DNA from: Chryseobacterium indologenes
GTDB taxonomy: Bacteria > Bacteroidota > Bacteroidia > Flavobacteriales > Weeksellaceae
DNA: 64,000 nt
Assembly (NCBI GenBank): GCA_016025055.1
Contig: CP065590.1
Coordinates: 4,464,001-4,528,000 of the forward strand
Direction of reading: 5' to 3'
Shown: one piece after another, positions 30,353-40,079 of the stretch
Layout: each line of letters starts with the position of its first letter
Numbering within the stretch: position 1 is the stretch's first letter
Position numbers and translations under genes: made by a program
Notes under the pieces: generated by a model
Seen by the model: the letters and a program-made list of their open reading frames with translations, nothing else
Told to the model about the DNA's origin: nothing
Database searches by the model: none

Positions 30353-30425
<73 letters not shown>

Positions 30426-30463
30426 GTGTATTTTTAGAGTGCTTACCGAAAGCACTTGCTTAG

Positions 30464-30536
<73 letters not shown>

Positions 30537-30574
30537 GTGTATTTTTAGAGTGCTTACCGAAAGCACTTGCTTAG

Positions 30575-30647
<73 letters not shown>

Positions 30648-30685
30648 GTGTATTTTTAGAGTGTTTACCGAAAACACTTGCTTAG

Positions 30686-30758
<73 letters not shown>

Positions 30759-30847
30759 ATATTGGATTGCAAATGTACGACTTTTTTTCGAAAATCCTAA
30801 TTTTTCTTTTAAATAAAGGACTTTTATGAAAACTATTTTATTATTTG

Positions 30848-30855
30848 TATCTTTG
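30848..30855 (+). promoter_or_regulatory. Promoter -7 box (TATCTTTG)
   Basis: Matches TAnnTTTG, only 4 bases before the ATG at 30860. If used, the mRNA would be leaderless or nearly so. Confidence 0.4.
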
Positions 30856-30859
30856 TTCT

Positions 30860-31471
30860 ATGGCAAAAATATTAAAAATATACCCCGACAACCCACAGGA
30901 AAATCTTGTGAATGAGGTTATTAAAACTTTAAATAATGGAGGCTTGATTATCTACCCTTCAGACACTATTTACGCGCTTGGCTGTAATATTTTTGATATA
31001 AAAGCCATGGAAAAACTGGCTCAATTAAAAAAAATGAAACTGGAAAAAGCAAAGTTTTCTATCATCTGTAATGATCTGAGCCATCTTTCGGACTTTACAA
31101 GACCTATTGATACTTCGGTTTTCAGATTTTTGAAGAGTCATCTTCCCGGTCCGTTCACATTCATTCTTGATGCCAATAAGAGTCTGCCTTTAGCTTATAA
31201 AGGTCATAAAACTATTGGTATCCGTGTTCCTGATCATCCCATTCCCCAGCTTATTGTTGAAAAACTGGGTCATCCTATCGCATCAACGTCCATCAGAGAT
31301 GATGATGAAATCATTGAATATTCTACTGATCCTGAGCTTATCGCAGAAAAATATGACCATCTTGTAGACATTGTCATTGATTCTGGATATGGTGATAACG
31401 TGGCTTCGACGATTGTAGATCTTACTTCCGGGGAACCTGAAATTATCCGTCAGGGAAAAGGAATAATTTAA
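30860..31471 (+). CDS. Threonylcarbamoyl-AMP synthase (Sua5/YrdC/YciO)
   Basis: A 203-residue protein that makes threonylcarbamoyl-AMP from Thr, bicarbonate and ATP for tRNA t6A37, or a YciO paralogue. Start taken at MAKILKIYP (30860), five codons inside the longest frame. Signature: GGLIIYPSDTIYALGCNIFD, KLEKAKFSIICNDLSHLSDF, LPGPFTFILDANKSLP, and GIRVPDHPI. No Sua5 C-terminal domain. The core alone does not fully separate YrdC from YciO. Confidence 0.85.
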   Translation: MAKILKIYPDNPQENLVNEVIKTLNNGGLIIYPSDTIYALGCNIFDIKAMEKLAQLKKMKLEKAKFSIICNDLSHLSDFTRPIDTSVFRFLKSHLPGPFTFILDANKSLPLAYKGHKTIGIRVPDHPIPQLIVEKLGHPIASTSIRDDDEIIEYSTDPELIAEKYDHLVDIVIDSGYGDNVASTIVDLTSGEPEIIRQGKGII

Positions 31472-31505
31472 AGCAAGATTAGCATTCACGGTATACTGAG
31501 AAGAC

Positions 31506-32213
31506 ATGGCAATAGGAATTAATGGGAAATATTCTATAGGAATTTTATCCACGTTTATACTTCTGGCAGCTACAATGCTGTATGTTTTTCCTGCCATTTA
31601 CATGATTACGGGAATAAAAAGTATTACAATACTCAGTTTTTCAATCAGCAGAATCGCATTGTGGATTATTTTGCTGCTTATATTTTTATACAGTTACTGT
31701 ATAGAAAGAGGCTCTTTCTTACTGAAGGAAGAGAGGCCGTATAGCATATTGTTCTCCATAAAAGCTATTGTAAGCTTATATCTTATCTGTATTATCGGCG
31801 GGGCGTTTATCAATGCGGCGGTTCAGTTTCTGGCCCAGGAAAAAATAAGTGACAAGCTTTTTGAACTTACTTCTCTATTCAGAAATAATTATTTTTTAAT
31901 TATTTTTACATGCTTTACAGCAGGTGCTGTGGAAGAGTTTTTGATGCGGGGGTACGTACAACCCCGGATTGAGAAAATATACAGGAGTCCTCTTGCCGGA
32001 GTTTTGGTATCGGCCGTTCTGTTTGGAATTCTTCACAGTACGTACGGAACCATAGGCCAGGTTGTCATTCCTTTCTTTATTGGAGTCGTTTTTGCTGTAT
32101 TTTATAAAATCTATTCAAATATTAAAATTCTGATCATCTGTCATTTTATGATTGACTTTGTGTCGCTGATGATTATGAATAGTCTTGATATTAAACACTT
32201 ATCTGTATTTTAA
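31506..32213 (+). CDS. CPBP-family intramembrane protease
   Basis: A 235-residue membrane protein with about six to seven helices. Abi/CPBP motifs: GAVEEFLMRGYVQ (EExxxR), GILHSTYG (FxxxH type) and CHFMIDF (HxxxD/N). These form the metal or glutamic active site of the CAAX-protease-like family. Substrate unknown. Head-to-tail with yaaA, whose ATG follows the stop by four bases. Confidence 0.88.
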   Translation: MAIGINGKYSIGILSTFILLAATMLYVFPAIYMITGIKSITILSFSISRIALWIILLLIFLYSYCIERGSFLLKEERPYSILFSIKAIVSLYLICIIGGAFINAAVQFLAQEKISDKLFELTSLFRNNYFLIIFTCFTAGAVEEFLMRGYVQPRIEKIYRSPLAGVLVSAVLFGILHSTYGTIGQVVIPFFIGVVFAVFYKIYSNIKILIICHFMIDFVSLMIMNSLDIKHLSVF

Positions 32214-32217
32214 CATT

Positions 32218-32976
32218 ATGAAAATTGTAACATCACCTGCGAAATTAATGAATGTAGAAAACTCAACAGACCTGTTGAAATCAACTACCCCGAAGTTCAT
32301 TGAAGACGCAGCATTTATACAGTCTTATTTAAAAGAAAAATCACCTAAATATCTTTCTGAGCTGATGGAGATATCTCCAAAGCTGGCTGATGAAAACTGG
32401 GAAAGAAACCAAAAATGGAAATCCAAACCTACGGCAAAAGAATCTGCACCGGCAATGTTTGCCTTTACAGGAGAAGTTTACCGTGGATTGGACGCCAAGA
32501 CCCTTGATAAAGACGCAGTAGATTACCTGCAAAAAAATTACAGAATACTTTCCGGGCTCTATGGATTGTTGAAGCCATCAGATAAGGTGATGCTTTACAG
32601 ATTGGAAATGGGGCGTCCTTTTGAATTTGATGAATATAAAAATTTGTATGCTTTCTGGAAAGAAAAGGTTACTGAACAACTGAATTCTGAAATGAAAAAA
32701 GGCGAAATTCTCCTCCATCTTGCCAGCAATGAATACGGAAAAGTCATCGACAGAAAGAAGCTGAATCATCCCGTTGTCGACTTTGATTTTTACGAGTTGA
32801 AGGAAGGAAAATTAAAAACCATCGTAGTGTACACCAAACACGCCAGAGGGCTGGTTGTAAGATATTGTGCAGAAACCAATGCCAAAACTTTAGATGATGT
32901 AAAAGGATTCAACTACGAAGGTTATCGAATTGATGAGGAAAAATCTACGGACACAAAACTGGTTTTTACAAGATAA
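32218..32976 (+). CDS. yaaA: Peroxide stress protein YaaA
   Basis: A 252-residue DUF328 protein that lowers intracellular free iron under peroxide stress in E. coli. Start at MKIVTSPAKLMN (32218), which fits the family N-terminus better than the longer frame from 32185. Diagnostic strings: FTGEVYRGLDAKTL, LYGLLKPSDKVMLYRLEMG, LLHLASNEYGKVID and KHARGLVVRYCAE. Its stop TAATG overlaps the prmC start. Confidence 0.93.
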   Translation: MKIVTSPAKLMNVENSTDLLKSTTPKFIEDAAFIQSYLKEKSPKYLSELMEISPKLADENWERNQKWKSKPTAKESAPAMFAFTGEVYRGLDAKTLDKDAVDYLQKNYRILSGLYGLLKPSDKVMLYRLEMGRPFEFDEYKNLYAFWKEKVTEQLNSEMKKGEILLHLASNEYGKVIDRKKLNHPVVDFDFYELKEGKLKTIVVYTKHARGLVVRYCAETNAKTLDDVKGFNYEGYRIDEEKSTDTKLVFTR

Positions 32977-33824
32977 TGACAATTTCAACTTTTAAAAAAT
33001 ATTTCAAAACTGAACTTTCCGACCTTTACACTGAGTCGGAAAGCGCTTTTTTGTGCGCTATATTCTTACATAAAATCGTAGGTCTGGATACTTTCCAACA
33101 GAGAAGATTTTCAGATCAGGAGCTTTTGACGGATGATGAAAAACAGCTGCTCCATATTATTTCCGATCTGAAGACCGGCCGACCTTACCAACAAATCCTG
33201 GGCGAAACTGAATTTTACGGCATGAAATTCTTTGTAGACCAACATGTATTGATTCCACGTCCTGAAACAGAAGAGCTGCTAGAGATCGCCATCCGTGAAG
33301 TTCAACGGTTAAAACCCGCTACTCGGGAGATGAAAATTCTTGACATAGGTACGGGAAGCGGTGTTATTCCTCTTGTTTTGAAAAAACAATTTCCCGGTGC
33401 CAGCGTTTCTTCTATAGATTTTTCTGCCGAAGCTTTACAGACTGCTCGGAGAAATGCTGAGCATCATAAGCTTGACATCAATTTTATTCACGCTGATTAT
33501 CTGAGTTTCGAACTGCAGGAGCAGTATGATATGATTATCTCCAATCCACCTTATATCGGGATCGAGGAAGAGATTGAAATCGCTGATTCAGTCAAAGAAT
33601 TTGAACCTAAAATGGCATTATTCTCTCCTACTTCCGATGCCTTGATTTTTTACCGGAAAATTGCGGAAGATTCTGAAAAGCATCTACATGACGGAGGTTT
33701 TTTATTTTTGGAAATCAACCAGAAACTAGGCTCCGAAACATTAGAGCTGTACCGGAACCTTCCCATGGCACAACTCTTAAAAGACTTGTCTGAAAATGAC
33801 AGGTTTATTTATGCGAGAAAATAG
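32976..33824 (+). CDS. prmC: Release factor glutamine methyltransferase PrmC
   Basis: Methylates the Gln of the GGQ motif in RF1/RF2 using SAM. SAM motif I: ILDIGTGSGVIPLVL. Catalytic NPPYIG is present near residue 192. The N-terminal helical domain binds the release factor (GRPYQQILGETEFYGMKFFVDQHVLIPRPETEELLE). 282 residues, normal. Its ATG overlaps the yaaA stop, so the two are translationally coupled. Confidence 0.95.
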   Translation: MTISTFKKYFKTELSDLYTESESAFLCAIFLHKIVGLDTFQQRRFSDQELLTDDEKQLLHIISDLKTGRPYQQILGETEFYGMKFFVDQHVLIPRPETEELLEIAIREVQRLKPATREMKILDIGTGSGVIPLVLKKQFPGASVSSIDFSAEALQTARRNAEHHKLDINFIHADYLSFELQEQYDMIISNPPYIGIEEEIEIADSVKEFEPKMALFSPTSDALIFYRKIAEDSEKHLHDGGFLFLEINQKLGSETLELYRNLPMAQLLKDLSENDRFIYARK

Positions 33825-33875
33825 GATCCACTATGCTTACAAATTATTATCTTTAGGACCTCAAACGAATTCACC

Positions 33876-34235
33876 ATGGTCATCAAATCACACGAGATCA
33901 ACAATATAAGAATAGCGGAAGTAATTTCCGATGAAGTCATTATACAATCTGCTCAGGACGGGCTTGATCTGATGGGAAATATTTATTATCAGGGATTTGA
34001 TAAAATTGTCCTGTATGAAGAAAATATTACCCCTGATTTTTTTGACCTGAAGACAAAAATTGCGGGTGAAATTCTCCAAAAGTTTTCAAACTACCGTATC
34101 GGACTGGCCATTGTAGGTGATTTCAGCAAATTTGAAAGCAAAAGTATGAGGGATTTTATTTTTGAAAGCAATAAAGCCCAACATATTAATTTTGTGAATA
34201 TGCTGGAAGAAGCATTAGAAAATTTTTCAAGATAA
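33876..34235 (+). CDS. DUF4180 protein
   Basis: A 119-residue cytoplasmic protein of the DUF4180 pattern: DGLDLMGNIYYQGFDKIVLYEENITPDFFDLKTKIAGEILQKFSNYRIGLAIVGDFSKFESKSMRDFIFESNK. Function unknown; widespread as a single-gene family. Confidence 0.85.
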   Translation: MVIKSHEINNIRIAEVISDEVIIQSAQDGLDLMGNIYYQGFDKIVLYEENITPDFFDLKTKIAGEILQKFSNYRIGLAIVGDFSKFESKSMRDFIFESNKAQHINFVNMLEEALENFSR

Positions 34236-34491
34236 ATCAATTATATTTAGCTGAAATAAATTATAAAGACTATTTTTTTCGAATATCCCCATAAAATGTT
34301 TTTATGGTTTTTTTATTTTCATTACCCATAAATAAAACAGTATCAATATCTTATACTCCAACAGCAAATAAAATAAACATTATTATTGAATATTTTCATG
34401 AAAATTTAAATAATAATTGAAAATATAATTAAAATTTTAAATTAAATTAAATTTTACATCTGGAATACAAGGTGTTAAGATAATTTATTTG

Positions 34492-34499
34492 TACATTTG
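34492..34499 (+). promoter_or_regulatory. Promoter -7 box (TACATTTG)
   Basis: Perfect TAnnTTTG, 312 bases before the next large ORF, which implies a long 5' leader if it is the real promoter. Confidence 0.4.
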
Positions 34500-34695
34500 C
34501 AGCAAACACAAGGATTATGAACATTATTTATTTACCAGCCGAAATATTTCGATACGATAAAATCACGGCTATTTAAACCACATTTTTTTCACTCCGTCTT
34601 TTTACAGAATTTTTGCAGACTCTATTTTCATAGATGCTTCCTGTAATATCTGTTACTTTTTGCGTAGCACAAATTAACCTTATGCTTATCAAAAT

Positions 34696-34716
34696 AAGCT
34701 GTTAAAGCTTTTTTTT
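34696..34716 (+). terminator. Possible leader attenuator hairpin
   Basis: AAGCT-GTTAA-AGCTT stem of 5 bp followed by a long T run, inside the presumed leader. Weak stem, so tentative. Confidence 0.3.
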
Positions 34717-34811
34717 GCTATTCAAAGCCAATTCTGTATCAAAAAAACTAAATATCCTGTAAAAACACAAATTGTTCTAGAGAGAGCTAAGTTTAACATA
34801 AAATACACACT

Positions 34812-35390
34812 ATGATCAAAAATCATTTCTTATCGATCACTTTTTTATTAATTACTTTAATTTGTAAAGCCCAGGTAGGGATTAATACAGCTACACCAGA
34901 CAACAGTGCTGCACTTGATGTGTACAGTCAGAACAGAGGAATGCTGATTCCGAGACTGACAACAGCTCAAAGAAATGCTATTACCAGCCCTGCGAATTCT
35001 CTCCTGATTTATGACACTGATAAAAAATGTTTAAGCCAGAATATCGGTACTCCGTCTACCCCGGACTGGTTATGCATCAGTGGTAATTCGGTAAAAATGT
35101 TTTATATGCCGAGCGTTTCGTTTGATACTTCCAGAAATGCCACTGCCCAGACTAAGGACTTATATACCTTGTACAAAAATCAGTTTGGCTCTCCGAAAGC
35201 GAAAAGTACGAGCGCTCCTGCCTCTATTCCCTTCTTTCCATCCAATAAAGACCTTTATTATTATGTGACTGATGCTGATTCCAGTGTATTCAGTAATATT
35301 TCAATTTCTGATAGCGGTGTCATGACCTATGATGTAAAAGCAGCTGCTACAGATTGTTCTTTTATTAATATTGTATTTGTTGTGAAATAA
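34812..35390 (+). CDS. Secreted protein with 'GINT..AALD' N-terminal motif
   Basis: A 192-residue protein with signal peptide (MIKNHFLSITFLLITLICKAQ). Then VGINTATPDNSAALDVYSQNRGMLIPRLTTAQRNAI, a motif found at the N-terminus of many flavobacterial cell-surface proteins. The second half (residues 100-192) is beta-rich. Function unknown, probably extracellular. Seven bases separate it from the lectin-like gene, so they form one unit. Confidence 0.75.
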   Translation: MIKNHFLSITFLLITLICKAQVGINTATPDNSAALDVYSQNRGMLIPRLTTAQRNAITSPANSLLIYDTDKKCLSQNIGTPSTPDWLCISGNSVKMFYMPSVSFDTSRNATAQTKDLYTLYKNQFGSPKAKSTSAPASIPFFPSNKDLYYYVTDADSSVFSNISISDSGVMTYDVKAAATDCSFINIVFVVK

Positions 35391-35415
35391 TCGGGTTATG
35401 ATAGAAAGTATCTCA

Positions 35416-36954
35416 ATGACAACATTCAAAAAGCTCTTGTTGACTGTAATGGTATTTATCTTTTCTCAAAGTATTACCGCACAGAACGAGCAGGGAACAG
35501 GTTATCCTTATTTTGTAAGTTTTACTCAGGGTTTACAGCCTCAGGAAGCTTATAAAGTAACGACAAGCGGGGTTCAAAATGATGCAACGTTTACCACTGA
35601 CGGTTTAAGGCTTACGCGAAATGTAAACAATACTTCCGGAGGGGTTATTCTTGCAGACAGGATATTTAAAAGTGACCAGGGTATTAAATTTGAATTTGAA
35701 TATGTCATCTACGGAGGCGGCTCCAATGGCGGGGATGGAATTTCTATATTTCTGGTAGACGGATCAATTCCCAAGCAACAGCTTAATCTTGGCTATTTTG
35801 GTGGAGGATTAGGCTATACTTTTGTGATGAGAAACTCAAGACAGGGAGGAAACCTTGAGGGATTGAGAGGTGCCTATTTAGGCATCGGTCTGGACGAATT
35901 TGGAAATTTCAAAACAAGATTTCGCCAGGGAGACAGAACCAGAAACGGACTTACGGATGTTTCAATAGCCAGCTGGCGAAGCAATGTAACATTGAGGGGA
36001 AAACGGGGAAATCAATATCTTTCATATTCTGAGCCGGCCGGATACAACGGATATCCGTTACTTTACAGTACTGCCACCAATACTTCTCCTGCGAGCAATA
36101 ACCGATCTGTATATCTGGATGTTCAGACCGGGAAACATATTGGCACTAAAAGTCCTGATTTTAGCCAGTTTAACTTAGAAAGTGGCGGAAACTCCATCCC
36201 TCAGAATGATACTGATGCAAGATTCCGGAAAGCCTATGTGACATTGGTTCCAAATCCTTCAGGAGGTTATAATATTACCCTTGAGATACAGCATGGTAAT
36301 GTTAAAGAAAAGATCATCGATAACTACTACTATCCCACTTCTTTAAAATACACGGAAAATGCAATGCAAAATAACCAGGTCAGAACGCTGGACACTAGTC
36401 CTCCTGCAACCTTCAGAATCGGATTTGCGGCATCTACCGGTGATGCCAGAAATATACATTTATTAAAAAATCTGGGGGTAAGTAAGCCCTATGCAGCTGA
36501 AGTAACGGATGATTTGTTTGCGGGATGTCCTAAAATAAAATCAATCTACTCACCATTGCTCAATGATGCTGCGTATTCTAAAAAAAATGGACAAAATCCT
36601 CCAACGGCTTCATATGATAATATCGATTTCAATTCGTTCCGGTTTTTAGATATAAACGGTAATCCGATCCCTAATATTGTGGGTGGAGTTTATACCAATA
36701 ACGAAGGTACCTGGACTTATTATCCCGGTACCGGAAAACTTGCCTTTAAACCTGCTGACGGGTTTACGGGGGTAGCTCAGATAAGATATGACATTAAGGG
36801 CGGAGGCAGAGACGGCAGTGAGGTTCCGTACAACCAGGAAGATTACAGATCAATGCCGGCATTGGTGCAGGTTACTATTTCAAATTCCAACAATTGCAGC
36901 AAATCATGTGTCATTTCCAACAAAAATGTAACTCAGAAGATAAAGACTGAATAA
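35416..36954 (+). CDS. Secreted L-type lectin-like protein
   Basis: About 512 residues; start at MTTFKKLLLTVMVFIFSQS (35416) gives a clean signal peptide. Residues about 40-360 match a legume-lectin-like beta sandwich: IKFEFEYVIYGGGSNGGDGISIFLVDG, GGGLGYT, GAYLGIGLDEFGNF and a later FRIGFAASTGDARNIHLLKNL. The C-terminus carries a cadherin-like beta domain (GTWTYYPGTGKLAFKPADGFTGVAQIRYDI). No C-terminal secretion signal is obvious. It probably binds glycans at the surface. Confidence 0.8.
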   Translation: MTTFKKLLLTVMVFIFSQSITAQNEQGTGYPYFVSFTQGLQPQEAYKVTTSGVQNDATFTTDGLRLTRNVNNTSGGVILADRIFKSDQGIKFEFEYVIYGGGSNGGDGISIFLVDGSIPKQQLNLGYFGGGLGYTFVMRNSRQGGNLEGLRGAYLGIGLDEFGNFKTRFRQGDRTRNGLTDVSIASWRSNVTLRGKRGNQYLSYSEPAGYNGYPLLYSTATNTSPASNNRSVYLDVQTGKHIGTKSPDFSQFNLESGGNSIPQNDTDARFRKAYVTLVPNPSGGYNITLEIQHGNVKEKIIDNYYYPTSLKYTENAMQNNQVRTLDTSPPATFRIGFAASTGDARNIHLLKNLGVSKPYAAEVTDDLFAGCPKIKSIYSPLLNDAAYSKKNGQNPPTASYDNIDFNSFRFLDINGNPIPNIVGGVYTNNEGTWTYYPGTGKLAFKPADGFTGVAQIRYDIKGGGRDGSEVPYNQEDYRSMPALVQVTISNSNNCSKSCVISNKNVTQKIKTE

Positions 36955-36977
36955 ATATACGCAGAAAATACACTGAT

Positions 36978-37004
36978 AAAAGCCGGTACTGATCTGCCGG
37001 CTTT
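36978..37004. terminator. Terminator after the lectin gene
   Basis: AAAGCCGGTA...TGCCGGCTTT hairpin between convergent genes. Confidence 0.8.
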
Positions 37005-37050
37005 ATGTTTACAGGATTCTATTTGAGTACAGGATTCAGTAAAAGCCTTA

Positions 37051-38020
37051 TCAATAAATTTCTTTTAAAGTAAAGTAATCAATAGCGTCATGTATCGCCT
37101 TATCAACAGGTTGATACCGAACGCCAAGTTCTTTTACCGACTTCTGACCGGAATAATAATTATGAATCTGAAGGGCTTTCATATTGTGGGCAGAAAGATT
37201 GGTTTTAATGTTTGCTTTTCTCAATCTGTCTCCCATCCATCCCAGTAGATCCAGAACGGAATCAGGAATCGGGATCATGACCGGTCTCTGTCCGCTAATA
37301 TTGTTTATTTTTCTGAAAAAATCTTTATAAGTGAGGTTTTCGTTTGCTAAAAGATATTTCTCTCCGTTCTTTCCGCCATCAATTGCTTTTAGTATTCCAT
37401 CAGCTGCATCTTCAGCATGAACAAAATTTTTCCCGCCTTTCGGATAAAAAATTATTTTCTTTTTCCAGGCCCAGAAGATTATTTTTCCTGAGCTTGGTTT
37501 ATGATCATATGCCCCGATCATAAATGTAGGACACAGAATAATAACTTCTGTATTTCCCTTTTTTGCAACACATAGTTTTCTGCCTCAAGTTTACTTTGAG
37601 CATACAATGATTGTGTAAAAGGATAGCGTGGAGGATTTTGCTCTTCTCCGGGTTTCTCCCTAGTCCCGTAGCCCAGCGTATTGGCCGAACTTATCAATAT
37701 AAATCTTCTTACCCCAGAGGCCTCTGCCTGGGTAAACAATTTGATCACTGCATCATAATTTACAGTTTTGTACTCCTCATAATCAAAAAGATCCTGTCGG
37801 GTTTCTGCAGCAATATGAATAAAGCAGTCAACATCCGTAAGAAGCTCTGAGATATCCGTAAATAAGTCTCCTGTAATCAGTTTCAGATTTTCGTCCTTTT
37901 GGCCCAAATAGCTGCTTTCCTTGCGCACCAGAGCAATAACAAAATGACCATCTTTTAATAATTTAATAACAACATTAGCTCCCAAAAGCCCGGTGGCTCC
38001 GGTAACAAAGATTTTTTCAT
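37051..38020 (-). pseudogene. NAD-dependent epimerase/dehydratase, two frameshifts
   Basis: Extended SDR of about 323 residues. One A is missing right after the ATG (T run 38012-38017). With it the start reads MKKIFVTGATGLLGANV, the NAD-binding GxxGxxG. A second missing A (T run 37559-37564) splits the middle. Corrected it reads VLQKKGNTEVIILCPTFMIGAYD. The active site YxxxK is YAQSKLEAENY. The ATG overlaps the stop of the upstream SDR (ATGA), which supports the corrected start. Substrate unknown; sugar-nucleotide or steroid-type epimerases share this pattern. Confidence 0.85.
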
Positions 38021-38802
38021 GCTTCTATTTCTTTTTTTATCGCCTGGGTCATCAACGGAAGTTTTATCCAGATGGGTAAAATTTTCATGAGCAACCAGCT
38101 GATTGGATTCATCATAATTACGGAATCTTTTTTAAATAACTGACGAATACTGTATGATGCCACATGATCCGGATCCAGAAGGGTCAGTTTGCCTAAAAAA
38201 CCCTGCTTTTCAATTCTTTTACAGACATCTTTGTTTGTTTTCATAGCACCGGGATTCACCACACTGACAAAGACATTGGTGTCTTTTAATTCTTCATGCA
38301 AACCTCTGGAAAATGAGTGGATAAAGGTTTTGGATGCCGGATAGACCGTTTTGAATCCAATAGGAGAAAATGCTGCCATACTTGAAACATTTAAAATATA
38401 CGCTTTGGGTTGTCTTAAAAGATTGGGTAATAACTGATGCGTAATCAATGAGGTTGCAGCTACATTAACCTGTAAAATGGTATTGATGTAATCAGGGGTT
38501 GCCTCTGTAAATTTTTTCGTCCCACCCAGACCTGCATTATTGATCAGAATATGAATATTAAAGGATTGATTGATCCATTTTGTAAGCTGCAGCACATTAT
38601 CATTGACAGAAAGGTCCACTTCATAATAATGGGCCTTTATCTTGTAGTTTTCTTCAAGGTTCCGGCAAACATCCTCCAGACACTGCCCCGGAAGGCTTAC
38701 CAAAATAACATTGATCTGTTTCTTTGCCAGGTTTTCCGCAAATGCTTTTCCTAAGCCCTGGCTTGCGCCCGTGACCACGGCATATGATTCTTTAGTCTCC
38801 AT
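38017..38802 (-). CDS. Short-chain dehydrogenase/reductase
   Basis: A 261-residue classical SDR. Cofactor motif: VVTGASQGLGKAFAE. Then NNAGLGG, Ser in LNVSSMAAF, and YPASKTF (YxxxK). The C-terminus carries a hydrophobic stretch (LLMKILPIWIKLPLM). Probably NADP-linked, acting on a fatty or other hydrophobic substrate. Overlaps the next epimerase gene by ATGA, so the two are coupled. Confidence 0.9.
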   Translation of the reverse strand: METKESYAVVTGASQGLGKAFAENLAKKQINVILVSLPGQCLEDVCRNLEENYKIKAHYYEVDLSVNDNVLQLTKWINQSFNIHILINNAGLGGTKKFTEATPDYINTILQVNVAATSLITHQLLPNLLRQPKAYILNVSSMAAFSPIGFKTVYPASKTFIHSFSRGLHEELKDTNVFVSVVNPGAMKTNKDVCKRIEKQGFLGKLTLLDPDHVASYSIRQLFKKDSVIMMNPISWLLMKILPIWIKLPLMTQAIKKEIEA

Positions 38803-38961
38803 AAGATTAAATTTTATGGTACAAATCTATCATAATCCTTGTCTTTTTATGTTCCGGGTTATCCGGGCGAACTTATTTTTCACCCCAACAGAAATACAAC
38901 CTAATCAAATGAATAACAATCAGTTAAAAATATCAAAAAGTTAAAGTTTATAAATCGGAAC

Positions 38962-40047
38962 TTATTTTTTAAATTCAGAAGGCGTCAATCCTGTTACTTT
39001 TTTAAAAGTGGTATTGAAAGAGGTCTTGGAATTGAAGCCTGATTCATAGGCAATGCCCAGAATGGAAAGTTTGGAATCTGTTTTTAGTAATATTTTAGCA
39101 TATTCTACTCTGAACTCGTTCACATACTGGAAGAAATTTTTATGAAAACCGGTATTGATTACATAAGACAGATGATGGGTAGAAACAGATAGCATTTCCG
39201 CCAGCTTAATGAGGTTCAGTTCGCTGTCGAGATAGGGTTTCTGCAGCACCATAATGTTTTCCAATTGTGTTTTAATCTTTAGTAATTCTTCGTCGGAAAT
39301 CAGTTTACGCTTTACTTCTTCTTTATCAGAATCCGCATCGATAGAAATCAGCTCATTACGTTGTTGCTCTTCCACGGGGTAGATTTCTTTCTGCTTCAGA
39401 GAATAATAAGCTACAAAGTAAATCACCACCAGAAAAACTGCGTTAATGAAAAAATTCAAAGATTTGGGATCATAAAACAGATTATACAGTACGTAAATGA
39501 TATTTACAATAAGAAGTACGAGAATGATATATTCCAGCCAGTTCAGGTTAATACCTTCCGTATTGGAAGAAAACTGTTGTATTTTCCGCTGATGTTTTCT
39601 AATTGTAATATAGGACAATAATGTATAAAACAGGGCCTGAATGAGTATCAATGCAATACTCAGATATTCAAACGGTTTTTCATATCCTAATGCGATGCCC
39701 CAAAGACAAATAAGAAATGTAAGCGGTAACAGTAAAAATTTAACGTCTGTAAGCTTAAATGTAAAAGAAGGGTTGGTAAAGAACAGGACACTGAAATAAA
39801 AAAATATGGGCGTCATGTACTGTACAAACCTTACAGGAAGCAGACTATGAACTTCAATCGCGGAGCCTGTAATTAAAAATAGAATCTCATCCAGCCAGAA
39901 TGTAGACCATAAAAACAGGAAAAGTCCAAACCAGAAATTGGCTTTCTTATTTACCTGCAAGGGATTAGCCAACTTGAGTAGAGACAGCAAAACCAATGAA
40001 CCATAGATAAGTATTACGATGAAACTGTTTAATTCTGATGTGTTCAT
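38962..40047 (-). CDS. Membrane-bound AraC-family regulator
   Basis: A 361-residue protein with about six to seven transmembrane helices in residues 5-230 and a C-terminal AraC DNA-binding domain. The first helix-turn-helix is LIKLAEMLSVSTHHLSYVIN and the second LSILGIAYESGFNSKTSFNTTFKKVTGLTPSEFKK. This membrane-sensor layout is common in flavobacteria. Signal and targets unknown. Confidence 0.9.
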   Translation of the reverse strand: MNTSELNSFIVILIYGSLVLLSLLKLANPLQVNKKANFWFGLFLFLWSTFWLDEILFLITGSAIEVHSLLPVRFVQYMTPIFFYFSVLFFTNPSFTFKLTDVKFLLLPLTFLICLWGIALGYEKPFEYLSIALILIQALFYTLLSYITIRKHQRKIQQFSSNTEGINLNWLEYIILVLLIVNIIYVLYNLFYDPKSLNFFINAVFLVVIYFVAYYSLKQKEIYPVEEQQRNELISIDADSDKEEVKRKLISDEELLKIKTQLENIMVLQKPYLDSELNLIKLAEMLSVSTHHLSYVINTGFHKNFFQYVNEFRVEYAKILLKTDSKLSILGIAYESGFNSKTSFNTTFKKVTGLTPSEFKK

Positions 40048-40079
40048 TGGTTTTGATATTTTAGATTAAAAATAGTCTT

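Larger units (their letters stand above)
34236..34811. other. 576-bp intergenic leader region
   Basis: AT-rich stretch upstream of the lectin locus. It holds a -7 box at 34492, a possible 19-codon ORF (34517-34576) and a short hairpin with a T run (34696-34716). No longer coding frame. See findings. Confidence 0.5.
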
